Positions 22,233-35,554 of a DNA stretch of 64,000 nt are shown here, piece by piece (position 1 is the stretch's first letter; every line of letters starts with the position of its first letter). Source of the DNA: Tethya wilhelma (Eukaryota; Porifera; Demospongiae; Tethyida; Tethyidae). Location: NCBI GenBank assembly GCA_964030475.1, contig CAXIPT010000002.1:5544161-5608160 (forward strand), in the 5' to 3' direction. The notes under the pieces are model-generated. The model had not been told where the DNA came from, did not search any database, and saw only the letters and a program-made list of their open reading frames with translations. A program made the position numbers and the translations under genes.

Positions 22233-24401
22233 TTTGATGATTTCTTAAGGTAGTGGTTTTCAAACATGGGATAGCTATTTTGTTCAAATCACTCCTGTTA
22301 TAGGAAGTCCACATCCTCCCCTCTATTGTGAGGTGGTATTGAGGTGGCCAATAGTGCACAGGAAGAGAGGACATAGGAGACTGACAACAAGCCATGGATG
22401 TTTAATCCTGGTGAATTCATTGAGAAGAGACTTTCCTCTTCCTGTGGCCTTTGAATCACAATTAAACTTACTAGATGGTTGCATTGATCAGAGTAACTGT
22501 GTTTTAAATGGCAATTTTAATAGTGGAATTATGTAAGGAAGGCTTGGCTTACTGAGTCAATACCATACTGTACGTGTTATTGGGTGTGGTTGATCAAAAC
22601 CACCAGTATACTTTCTGCTAAATTTATTTTATGAATTATTGTCTGGAGAATAGTTTCTCAGAAATGATTCTTTGCTCTTCAATTTATAGTGTCTAGTCCA
22701 TCAGTGCCTCCTTGTACAGCCTTGTGCTGATCCCATGTCAATGTCTTGTTCATAATGTACAGCTATTAATTTGGAAGTATAATTATTATGTTTATTGTAG
22801 CAATTTTCTGGTAACCAATTTTCGCTTGAGATCACTTTAGGCCGTGGTTTAATCAGTGTCTTTGGTGTCTTTGTGTGTGTTTTTTATCATTATCTATGCC
22901 TATAGTATCATGCACATACATACCCCCCCCCCCACTCCCAATAATTTTTTTTTTAAAAAAGGGACTTAACAATACCAGCTATTATAGTATGTATACAAAA
23001 TAAAACACCCAGCAAGACTCCTTGCTTGCTTACCTCATAACTGATTTCCATCATTGGAATGGCCTCTCCAGCTACATACATACCTCGTTCTTCCCAACCA
23101 CCCAGTCAGACCTATGTATCACTTCCCTTCCAGTCTCACTGCCTTCCTCATTCCTCTCATTCTGTGGTCAGTGAGTTTACGTCTCAAACACGAGAAAACA
23201 CTTTGAGTTTTGGATGACGCCAAGGGGCTGTGTCTTCTCGACAGATGGTCTATGAATGTTGCTACATTTAGGCTTTACGGAAGTGAATACATGAAGTGCA
23301 CGACGTTATGTATTGATGAATTTGTTTTCTGTGACTTCAAAACAATTGTTCAACTCCAAGACCCCTATCATTTTGCCTTTTGATTCTATTAATTTAGTGT
23401 GCATGAGGAGAAGTCTATTGCCTATGAATTTCTCGATCTAATCATGTTACTGTTAAGTTACTGGCTCAACTAACATTATAATGGTGTTGTAGCGATATTT
23501 TCTCTCAAGTGTTTTGTCTTCTCTTCAAGTCTTTATGTAACATGTGAACGGTTGTTGACAAATTGACACAGTCAGCTCATCCACTCTTCATAACACTTGA
23601 CTAAATTAACATCTGTAAATGTATAGCAAATCAAATTCACTCTGTCAAATTCACGATCAAATTTTTGCAGTTTTCAATGATAAAATTAATTGTATGTGTT
23701 TTGTGAAAATTTTGATCTGATTATGATATTATCTCTGTGTGTATGTAAAAGTACTAGTATGTTATTGTAGGAGAGGTGCTACTCATTTGCCCGTGATTGG
23801 CAGGGATGTATGTCAAATAGCTTGAGACAAGATTCCGACATAAGCCACTAGAATGTTGCTACTCATTCTTCCCATTGCTCGTGCACATAGCATGACACAT
23901 TGTGTTGCTTGGGAAACAGTTGCCATAGTTGAAATTTTTTTTGCTCAATGAGGTTTTGAGTTGCAATGACTGTGTATGATTGTAGCTCAGCTCTTGAGAA
24001 AATGTCTGTGTGTCCGTGTACATTATAGTGGGATGAATGTTAAGGTATATATAGCTTTAGTTAATGTAGCATTGTGCAGTTTAGAATCTCAATCACTTGA
24101 GAGATATTTAGAAAATGTTCTACCAATTTGTTCGGAAGAGAATTTTGGTTTCTTTCCAGACTCTCATGATTTTTTAAATTGCTGATAGCTCAGTAGAGCA
24201 GAAGTAAACATTACAATAATTTTGCTACGATATTACACTGCACTGTTAGCTATATAGTAGAGTATGCACTCCTACTTTTATGTTTCTGTTAGCCTGGGGC
24301 ATTAATTAACCTCTTGATAATCCAATTATTGTGCACCCTAATATTAGTGTAATCTCTTTTTCAGGTTCTTTATTTTTTATCTTTTCTGGGATGACTTTCA
24401 T

Positions 24402-24404
<3 letters not shown>

Positions 24405-24466
<62 letters not shown>
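24405..24466. repeat. (CA)n microsatellite
   Basis: About 30 uninterrupted CA units. All ORFs across it are artefacts. Confidence 0.97.
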
Positions 24467-24468
<2 letters not shown>

Positions 24469-24582
24469 CAGGTCACAGTGGGACCATTTCCTCTCTCCGC
24501 TAGGTGCACCAATTTCCTGTAACCTTGACAACACACATAAGCCTCCACTTTCCTCCAATGAATGGTCACAGTATATCATACA

Positions 24583-24622
24583 TCCGGTTCAATAACGTCA
24601 CGTTGAACCGACCGGAAGTACT
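24583..24622. promoter_or_regulatory. Candidate promoter elements of integrin beta gene 1 (CRE-like, ETS-like)
   Basis: About 355 bp before the ATG. An inverted repeat GGTTCAA...TTGAACC brackets AACGTCACG (CRE-like), and CCGGAAGT, an ETS consensus, follows. Similar ETS and other GC-rich sites occur in the promoter between integrin genes 2 and 3. Function is inferred from motif alone. Confidence 0.35.
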
Positions 24623-24974
24623 ACGTTAATTAACATTCCAGGAACCTTTTAATGATATTCATGATCAATTAACGAGCTCCCGCCTACGTAACTTGATTAT
24701 GTGGGTGTTAGAGCTCGTCCCATTTTATATACACATTTGTATGCGGTTGTTTACTTGGGCTCGAGATAATAACCCTTGGGTGGTTGATTGAAATACCATG
24801 CTGATGAGCTGAGTTGAGAGGCTCTGCGTGTTTGCCTATTTTTATGCTGTGTTAATTAGAGTGCTGAGGTGTTGCGTATACTCTGAATAGGATTAGCAAA
24901 AGCGTAGTCATTAGTAGTTTAACAAAGACAAAAGAAGAAGATTAAAAGAGTGAAAAGAACTGTACTGAACAACC

Positions 24975-27811
24975 ATGCTGTTACGGAACATCTGTGCGTC
25001 TCTCTTACTACTGTTCTGCGTGTTAGCAGCTTCTTGTCAAGGTAAGCAAGATAAAAAACATAGCCTAGCTTTTAATACATGCATAATTATGTGTGAGAGA
25101 ATCATGGCAGCTCAAGCAATCAAAAGTTTACAAGTTTTGATAAACCACGAGTTGTCTATACAGGCTGTATTCAAAGGCAGTTTATATCTCCATGGCTTGT
25201 GTCACGGTGTGACCTGCAGCCGCTGAAAATTTGGAGCTTGCTCAGTAGAGAAAGGGTGGTAGGAACTGCATGGGTGCCTACTTGAAAATGGCTACTCTTA
25301 GTGTTTAGTCATTGCCCATTTTGTATGGTCTACCAGCCTGTCAACTGTTGTGCATGCATGCCATAGGCCCATTGTCTCACTGACTTGTTTTCAAGGTCAG
25401 TCTTGAGTCCTGGTGGTTTGGGCAAATTGGAAGATTTACAACCATGCCATTCATGGTGGTCCAGTAATGAGCCTTGATGTGTGTTGGCCACAGCTTTTAT
25501 TGGTGGATACAAATTATTTTTGGTTCACCACCAGCTGCAAGTAAAGTCTTCAACAGATTTACAGTATTTTGTGAAATTATGTATTTTTAATAGTAAAATT
25601 TGTATTCTTTGTAGTCAGTGAAGGAACCAATGTTTCACATGGTATTGGCACTCTCAACAACAGCCATTTACGATTTCACTACAATTACTAATATTTCAAA
25701 GCCCCCCCTGTTACCATTTCTCCCGGGGGCATGTACGTTGTGCAAAAGCAATCCAACGCTAGGTTGGAAACTCTATATGTTCATGCACCCTAATATTTAT
25801 GTCTCACCAACCATTCACGTATAGACATGTGATATAGTATAAGCAACGCCAATAGTACTTAATATAGCTTTTAATATTGATGGCAGTCCTAAACCTTGCA
25901 CTGTGAGAATTTTGCAGAGAACACTTTTTGTTGTAGTACTTGAACTTAGAGCCTTGTACTCAGGTATACATGAATTGTCACACAACTTTGGTTAAGCTAG
26001 CTGTAGGCCATATTTATAGCTATGGATGGAGAGATACTGAGTCAAGTGATTCAGTATATCTCTTCATTGTTTGTTTTGTGTCAGGGACTGTGTCTATGGG
26101 AGCTGGACACACCATGGTTTGTTACCGCATAGAAGCCTTTGAGTGTCTGGCTCTTATAGTCAAAAGCTCTTTCTTTTGTGGTTGAAAGTGACAATTGATG
26201 AAAATTAAACATTGATCTTTGACATCCATGCATGGGCAGGACTGTAAGTGTGTGCATGTGTGTGTTCAGTGAAATGGCAGCAGTAAAATGAAAGTGTCAA
26301 AATAGCAATAGTATGCAGTGTAAATATTATACTAAGAAGTTCAAACTTGTTGCATGTCTTTTGTTCTTACACTGTGTGTTGCTGTAGATGTGTTGAATGT
26401 ATGCTTACTAGTATACGTAGGTGTTAGGTAGCTGTACGTCTTATTGTGTACATGTTCTAAGGTAGTATATAAAGTTACTACAATGTCCCGTATTACAAAC
26501 TATGTCAGTCTTGCTCCAACCAGATTGGTTGTGACCACGTACATGTACGATAATTATTATGATAATTTATAATTGTAAAAAGCTTCTAGAATGTACCTTC
26601 AACTATCACCCCACAAAATGTTTTAATCAGGAGGTGTTGAACTCTATAACAAAACAAAGATTTGTCTACAATGTAGATAGATCTGTCTTACTCATTTTAA
26701 TTCAAGTTTTTTTTATTGGCAGCGTAATATAATTGAGTGTGACTGTGTGCCCGTCTGTAGTTAGCCTATACTGTGTATTGTGGCAATGTTTTGCCCTGAT
26801 GTAAGTTAACACCCAGTTTAAGAACTTTGATAAGTAAAACAACAAAATATGGTGGGTGTGTTGTTATCAGTACTGCACTGTTTGTTCATTTAACATTCTC
26901 AGACTGCAGGAGGCTGTGGTCCAAATAATTATAATAGAGTGTGTAAATTGCTGAACTCTTTTGTATTGAATTATGATAATACTGCTTCTGTCATCTGGTT
27001 AGTGATTTTTTTTGTGCATTTTCTTCAAGTTTGAAAGTTGGTTGTACCAAGTGTAACCCATTTAGCAGTAGAACGTATTCCAGAATATTTGCACTCCAGT
27101 GTAAATCACTGACAGGCAGATTGACTTATAAGATTTGAACTATCACAGACCACTGTTCACTCTAGCTAGCCTGTTTGTCACTGATCTTGGTTCAAGTTTC
27201 TAAGAAACTACACGACGTTCTTCTTGCAATCGTTTTTTCTTTGATAGTGCAACCCTGACAAGCCTAGTTGCCTCTCATGCTGGCTGTACTGATCAATGCA
27301 TTACAGGAAGCTCTAGCTATGTAATAACATTAGTTACTCAATGCCAGCTGTTGTGTGTCAGCACTGGAATGCTGTTGAAGCTGCAATGTTTACTGTGAAC
27401 AACACAAAGTCATGTCTTTGACTATAGTAGACCCAGTGAACACGCTGTTATGACCTGTAAAACAGCTACAGTTGAATTATATTATAATGCTTGATATGGC
27501 TGCTTGCTCAATTGCATTCATAGCATACCTGTAGGTGCTTAGGGTAGCATCATCTATATTGTGTACTGAGATGTGTGTAAATTGAATTCTGTATGTGTGA
27601 ATTATATGGTTGCATATCTTGGGAGATAAGTGAGCTAGCAATGTAATAAGTTAATTGGTGTCCGATCTTGTAACGATGATTGAATTGTGTGTTAGTCTTA
27701 ATTGGTATGGTGTACTGGTGTGTAGTCTAAGAGTATAAAAAGTTAAAGGTAATAATTTTTATTATTAAATTAATATCATAACACGCATACACACACAGAC
27801 ACACACACATA

Positions 27812-27850
<39 letters not shown>

Positions 27851-27894
27851 ATGCACACACACACACAGATACATACATACACACGCACACACAC

Positions 27895-27928
<34 letters not shown>

Positions 27929-30900
27929 TCAGACACACACACACACATACGCAAACACAAACACGGCTTTGCAATAACTGATACAGAAACAGCATACTTT
28001 AGCCACAACAACATTAACATAGGCCGTTAAAAGTCCACAATCTGTTCTTTGTAGTTCAACACCCACCCAACCCTCTACCAAACCCACGATTCTAAACTCC
28101 ATATTTTCCAAAGCCCACAGCTTGACTACATACCAAACGATACCTATTTTGCAGTGCTGTTATTGTAGTGCCTTCAGTTGTAGACTCATCATATCTCGGT
28201 GTGTGTGTCCAGCTACAAAAGCTCTGACTAGACATTAGGGAGTAGATTGGCACTTGATATCCTTACAACATATAACATAGTGTTGGGTGGATGGTGGCAA
28301 TATGTGTTTTTCTTGGCTCTCAGCTCTAGCTTAGCTGCTTCAAATGAGTAATCGTTGGTATGGCCAATGAATGCATAAATGGGAAGATTTTTTGTCTCAA
28401 TACTTTTCACATTCAGTACTACTGACATTGCTCTTAACTTGCTACTTGAATATATTGTGTATCCATGGTTATCAAGTTTGGGGGTCTATAGAATTCATTT
28501 TTTCAGAGTAACAATAAACCCCCTTGTATATTACCAAAATTAATTGACAGAGCCTCTATCAAATTTCGTACTCATCCAATGAAGTATGCTATTGATTTCA
28601 AAGAAATTGGTCTCCATCCTTTGTATGTGTGTGTGCCACACTCTCTCATCGATGTTGGTCAGTAAAAGTATGATCCTCACTAATGCTTGAGTCGATTGCT
28701 TTGTAATTGGTGCACATGCATGTTCAGCTTCCCGGCAAATTTGCCGGGAGTGAGTTATACCTTGATAGCGTTATCAATGAGCAGGAAGGTCACAGGTCAA
28801 AATTACCAACAGTACGATAAAAATTATGAGATGAGTATTGTTATTATCGTGTAAAAAGGCTGTCTTTTACAGGTTTTCTAGCTTTAATTCTTCATTGTCT
28901 CTTTTCAGTCTGAACTTCAAAAGGTGAAGTTAGACCATAATAATTAGTATCACATGAAAAGTATGTACGTCTTACGATAATCAGATTATTTTTGTTAGCT
29001 TCAATAGCTTCAATCAATCTTTCTAGTCTGTGAAAAGGAGAAGTGTATCAACTTGAACAGAAGCAGTCACTAGGAGAGCTGGGTGGTACTAATGATTTCT
29101 TATAGTCATAGAAGTTGAAGGGCTGTGGCCATTTGTTGTGTGCTTGGGTGGATTTGTAATTGTATTCATAGAAACAGCTTTGCTCCTCTAAATCACTTAG
29201 CTAATAAAGTCTGCAGTACAAATTGGTTGAAACCAGATACACTTGTCATTCCACCAACTAGTTCTTATTCTAACTATGTGCAGTAGTGCATGGACCATTG
29301 ACTGTTGAGGAGTGCAAGACTGTGCACATTGTGAATTGAAAAAATTAATGCTACATAGCATAATAATTATTATTACTAGGGTGATGCAAAGCATCATGGG
29401 GGCGAGCCTGCATGAGTAGCTCTGTGGTCTCAAGGGTAGAGGTACGCATGTGCATGTGCTTATGTTAATGTTGCATCTCATGATTCGTGACTGCTGGAGC
29501 CTTGAGGTGTTTGAAGACGTAGATTCGGGAGAGCAGAGTTAAAGAACAAGCAAGAGCAGTCACTCCAATGGTGGCTATATGAGACAACTAAACCAGTACT
29601 GCTTGGTACCTTCGTATATAGGGGACTTTGCTTGCAAACTCTTCTCACTCTTGACCAACCAGTAGCTAGGTCGTTAACTGTCAAGTATATAGGCATCTCC
29701 AGGGTGCTGATAGTTGTAGACATGAAGCACTCTCCATTGCAAATTTGTGTTGAGTGGCTTCCCTTTGGTGCCACTGTACTACACCTTGAGAGTCTCCTTT
29801 CCAGTTGCTATATACATCAAGTTGATTCTGTTTTATATATCTATACCTAGATGCCAGGTATAAATGTCATGAAAGAAGAGCTCATGAAGCAGCATTTCTT
29901 GATTGAGAAGAAGACGATATCTCTGTCAGAATGTCAGTGTCAATGTGAAATTGTCAATTAGCTGATTAGCTAGGAAGTTTTCTCAGTGTTGAAGAGCAAT
30001 TCGGCCATCACTATGGGCGGAGCAAGTGTGAGAGGCTTGGCCTTGCTAGAGTGGCATGGTGACATAGTTGCTCAATATTATATTTGCTCCTGCGTGATCG
30101 AGGTGTAGTCTCTCTAGGTCTGCTTCAAGAGACGGCATCTCTCAGGAGTAGTGTCCCCATGGCAGTGTCTGCTCAGATCAGCTCAGTCTAGACGAGGCTC
30201 TCTCAGCCTCAGGAGTGGTCTCTAATTTGGTTTCAATTTGAGCTCTGACAGTCCGGCTCTTTATGAGTGGTCTGCACAGCGTGTCTCTGCGTCGAGTCTC
30301 CTTTCTCTTTCGCTCTTTCAAGATCTATGCCTCTCTCTAAGCAAGCTACAGTCTCTGCCGGCCACGTGTACGTGTATATGGTATTGTGCAATTCCAAATT
30401 TCAATATTTTTATGACGTAATCTGGACTGCATATTACCGTTCGAATAATTTGAATATACGGAAAGTGTCCACCGTGTACAAACCAACAAGCAAACAGAAA
30501 TTTTACCAGTTACAAAGACCATGTGGGGCTCGCTCAGGCTCGCCCCAAATATTACACAAGTCAATGTATATAAGCTTGTATCCTTTTTTCCAGCTAGTAG
30601 TTGTAAGATAGCCTCGTTCACAGGCTCCCCTTTAACCTTTCGCTTCATTTCCAGAGAGGGAGCCTGGGACCAGGCTACTTCAGTTCTACAAGACCTGCTG
30701 GTGTTCATCTTTGCTATGATAATATTATATGTACCTTGTGGAGTTCAAGGTCAATAGTTGGTTTTTTCATCTTGACGTGCTCCATACACAATGTTAGTAT
30801 CATGTTTCTTTTGCTGCCTACTCGGCTTCATTGAACCATCTGTCTTATTTGAATCACACATCAATTATATGTATAGTGATTGTTCTCGATCACACTGCTC

Positions 30901-32710
30901 TGTGTATAAGTTGATCATGTGTGAAGTGTGTCTGAACGAATGTGTTATACTGTTAACAGACGTTGTCCATGCGCTGCAGGTATTTGCTGCTATAAGAGGT
31001 ATACAGGCTTGTAGAGCTGGTTACTTCGATCTGCACTCACACTCTATGCATGGGATCTTGTTTGACACCTTTGATACTTTTTCAACTAGAAAAACTACAA
31101 ATGATTGAAAGTATCATAAAAATCCAATCAGTGCTGAGCAATAATACGTCTTTCGCGTGTTCTTATAAATTAGCCTTTAGTCTTCAGTTTGACAATAGAT
31201 CGACAATACTTACACACGTTTAATTTGTCCTTTTTTTTGTTAATTGACTGTTGTATATACCATATCATGTTTGTTCCAGGTTGTATATGATTCAGGAAAG
31301 CAACACTATAAGTTTCACGTGCACTTTTTTAACCTTTGACCAATTCATGGCTTTAGGAAGTGACAGTACAATGTCCTGCATGTATACTGTGTATGCCATG
31401 CACCATTATCCTGCCTGACCTCACCGGTACCTGCTTGTGTTGTGTGTGTGTGTGTGATGGTTAGTTGGTTTGGTTAATTCACCCCTGCCAGCAAGAGTTT
31501 TGTGGTATCAGGTTTCGGTTGCCATGCAACTATCATCGCTCTAATAATAATTATCTATTGTTATGATCTCATTATGCATATGGTAAGTTTGGATGGTGAC
31601 TTCTTAGAAAAGTCATAATTTGGCCATATTTTCTCAGAGTATATATATACATCAGAAAGTAATTATTGATAGTAACTTCAAACTTCTTATAATAATAATA
31701 ATGTCATTTAGTATGATTGAAATCTTGTGTCTGCTAAAAGATGATTTTTGACTATAATAAACTCTTTACTTTTCTCTATTCCAGACCTTCTATATATATA
31801 TGTGTACATTCAGAACTTCCCAGCTACACAGTATGCCCGACTAGTTGCTCGATCCCATATACATGTCCTTTTTTGGCTCTTAGAAGTTTAAACCAATTTA
31901 CAATCAATTTGATTTGGTATTCTGTAAAAGCACTCCTACCACCATAGAGGTAGTACTACTAGTAATACATATGCTGTAATGGCCTTAGTTGGTTTTTTGA
32001 GCATTGGCTAATTGGTGTATGTTGGTATGCGTGGCATTTGACCCTCCTAGAACAGTGCCTTGTGAAGTTCACTTACTGACATGTAGTCAGTGGCTTTTGA
32101 TATACTAGCATGCATCATGCAGCAGTGGGCTCACAACTGGTCAGCATGCTGTATATTGGTTCAGTGGCAATATTCACGGTGATGCTTGGCTTACTCACTG
32201 AAAGTTTACACTAGCTGAGTCATCTTGATGTTTAAAGTTGTATATAGCTTTAGCTTGCTTCCACACCGTGAAGGTTTATTTATCTTGAGTCGGCTAGCTA
32301 GCTTTGATGCACTAGGATTATAAGAAAAATAACAAAAATGTGAACATGCAGTCATATTACCACAACCTGTACCTCAATGTATTTGTTTATTATCAGAAAA
32401 ATGGTTACGTACACGGACATGCATGCATTTGTACCGTGAATACTGACCATGCATGCTAACAGTAATAATTATTATTGTGTGTAGAGAAAGCAAAAGTAGC
32501 ATGGTTAGTGGCTACTGTTTATAATTTATGACCTATTTTAGTGCTCTTCTAGCTATTCATCCAGCATGTAGGAGTACGAGTATGCAGTATATGTGTTTAA
32601 ATAAAATATGTATATACATTGTTTAAGAATGTGAGTTGGCAGTAAGCTATGATAACTCAATTATGTTTATGGGTGTGGTGATGGATACAGCTGTTGTACT
32701 CCCAGTGAAT

Positions 32711-32761
<51 letters not shown>

Positions 32762-32832
32762 AGAGATGCATTTGTACCACGAATACTGACCATGCATGCT
32801 AACAGCACACACACACACACACACACACACAA

Positions 32833-32887
<55 letters not shown>

Positions 32888-33317
32888 ACTCATTCATTCC
32901 AATAGTCAAAGCCAAGAAGCTTTAAAATTTAAGTTATGTCATTATGATGTCGTCTTTTATTTCTCTACAGGGCAAGTTAGTGATCCCTGCAACAACATCA
33001 CACTAGACAGATGTGACAAATGTATTAATGCATCACCAGTATGTGTATGGTGTCCTTTGACCCCTGTAAGTTTATTATTCAATCTAGTTTACAATAACTA
33101 ACTTTTATAAAAATGTTCTAATATTTTTATTATTGCTATTACGTTAATGTTTTATTATAATATTATGTTGTATCGCTCTAGAATAATATTACGGTGGCAG
33201 GAATTTCTAATCCTGGTTTTGAGAATTTGAGATGTCGTAGCAGAAACTCCCCTCTTCCTACTTGTCCATTAGAACTGGAGAATCCTATGTCCACAGTGAG
33301 CATCACACAAGAAGTGA

Positions 33318-33378
<61 letters not shown>

Positions 33379-33553
33379 ATCTGTCATGATGAACCTTTGT
33401 TTCTCTGTAGTTGCCACTAAGCAGTAATGTGTCACTTGGTGAAAATACTATCCAAGTCACACCTCAAAATGTTTCTTTGAAACTGAGAAGAGGTAAGTAC
33501 AGGTTTTAAGAGCAAACATACTTCTCTCTCTTTCCTCTGTATGTGTGTGTCCA

Positions 33554-33622
<69 letters not shown>

Positions 33623-35493
33623 TACTCACACACAGGCGAACCCAAATCCTTCAACATGACATTTCGCTCTCTTCCCAACGTTCCTCTGGACCTTTACTTT
33701 CTCTTTGATTTCTCCTCTTCTCTTGCCGTTGTCATAGAAACACTCAAAGAAAACGTTGAAAATATCAGTAAGCTGTAGTGAAATTATAATGATTTATAGT
33801 AATAAAAATGATACATTTGTAATGCTTTTCTCCCAGAAATGATTATAACATTGTGTTTCTGTTAGTCATGTTTTACATTGCATGGTCTTTATGATAATTA
33901 TAACCTTGATTCGATCGTTATGTAAAATTTTATTCACTGGACTTTGTTATATACAGTAGTGTAAACACCTTCAGATGTTTGTTTGATCAAACTTTTTTTC
34001 AAGTTTGTCGTCATTTTTTTCACTTTCAATTGCTTATTTTCAGTTGCTGAAGTTGAAGAGGATATCTCATTTGCTTACCAAGTTGGTCTTGGAGCATTTG
34101 TGGAGAAACCAACGCTTCCTTTTGCCTCAACTAGCAACTTACGATACCTGTAAGTTACAACTATAAATTGGAAAGATTTATTTGTTTGGAGAAATTTTGC
34201 GAGAAAAATTTTCACATTAAAGATTTACATTATCATTGCATTAAACTGAATATTTTTGAGTATGCCGATATAAAAATTAAGTTTTTTAGCAACCTTTTTT
34301 TTCCTGATTAATACCGTTTGCCTGCATGCATATATATATAATTATTTTTATTATATTAATAATTATATTGTAATTTAATTTTAGTATAATTTTTTTTTTT
34401 AGGTTAAGTTCAGAAACTGATCCAGGTGATCCAACTCGGTGTGAAAATCCTGGTGCTCGTACTTGTGAACCATCCTATGCCTTCAGACATTTGGTACCTA
34501 TTACCAGGAACACTACTGATTTTAATGTAAGCCTCAGTATTGTTAAAATTGTACCATGGTTGTAGTCAATTGACCAATCAGATTGCTCAAAATGAGGTTG
34601 ATAAAACTCATATTCACCTCGTGTTTATAAACATGAGGTGTATATCTAGATATACGCCTCCTATGTTTGGTCCAATCAGAACAACAATATAAGATAGCAT
34701 TTCCCCCCTGGGCATACGATTGTCAACACCCCGTTTACCTAGTACTTGTTACACAGCTACAATTGTAGGCCACTCCCTCCATTATGTGAACAGCTGATTT
34801 GGTTGGTCCATAGTACAAGTCAGTTACATCACTCGGTTCTGTTTCTATGTGATTTACACAGAAACCTGCACCTTGTGGTGTAACCTATACTTATTGGATA
34901 ACTTTTGTATTTAATATTTCAGCTTGGCAAATTTGACATTTTTGCTTCATGTAGTTAATAATTTCATGTGGTTCATAATAGTTATTAATGTAATTATTAT
35001 GATCAAGTACATAAAATTAATGCTATAACATTTTACGCTTAATTATTTCTAACCAGTTAGTTTTAGTTCCGTTGCTACGAATTTAAAGGTTTTAATTTTT
35101 GCCGTTGTCTTTGTTCTGTAGTTTACAATTAACAGTGTGATGCAGTCTGGCAACCTTGATGCCATTGAGGATGGTCTAGAAGCCATGCTACAAACAGCAG
35201 TTTGTAATGAAGTAAGTTTTCTTGATTGCTTGTTTCAAGAAAACTAAATTTGAACGATATAATTATGTTAAATCATTTTCATTACAGTTGATTGGCTGGA
35301 GGTCCAGGTCTCTTCGTATGTTATTTATTTTCACTGATCAGGGTTATCACATAGCTGGAGATGGAAAGGTTGGTTGGTTTATTTAGTTCACACACACACA
35401 CACACACACACACACATGCACACATGCACATGCACATGCACGCACACACACATGCATGCACACCCACACCCACACGCACATGCATACACACAA

Positions 35494-35554
<61 letters not shown>

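Larger units (their letters stand above)
20460..24974. other. Gene-free stretch with simple repeats
   Basis: No exon could be supported on either strand. It holds a (TATG)n tract at 21199-21250, short GT tracts at 21412-21433 and 22010-22033, a small palindromic element at 22162-22232 and a (CA)n at 24405-24466. N at 21309. The last 400 bp are the promoter region of the integrin gene. Confidence 0.55.
25042..32970 (+). other. First intron of integrin gene 1 (7.9 kb)
   Basis: Splits the signal-peptide exon from the PSI exon in the codon after CQ. No internal exon seen. It contains (CA)n/(GA)n at 27779-27955, (CA)n blocks at 32711-32885, an 18-20 bp perfect palindrome at 28730-28749 and a short palindromic element at 30609-30677. 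Short ORFs here (for example 30267-30757) lack domain features. Confidence 0.75.

Noticed and set aside
24306..24579. ORFs rich in CVCVC or THTHT
   Set aside because: Translations of a (CA)n microsatellite; the same holds at 27.8, 32.7, 33.5, 35.4, 38.5 and 40.4 kb.
28730..28749. Perfect 20-bp palindrome TCCCGGCAAATTTGCCGGGA
   Set aside because: Intronic and isolated; no partner site or gene nearby to give it a role.
30238..30757. Cluster of overlapping ORFs of 60-120 codons in intron 1 of integrin gene 1
   Set aside because: No domain, no splice logic, partly over a palindromic element.
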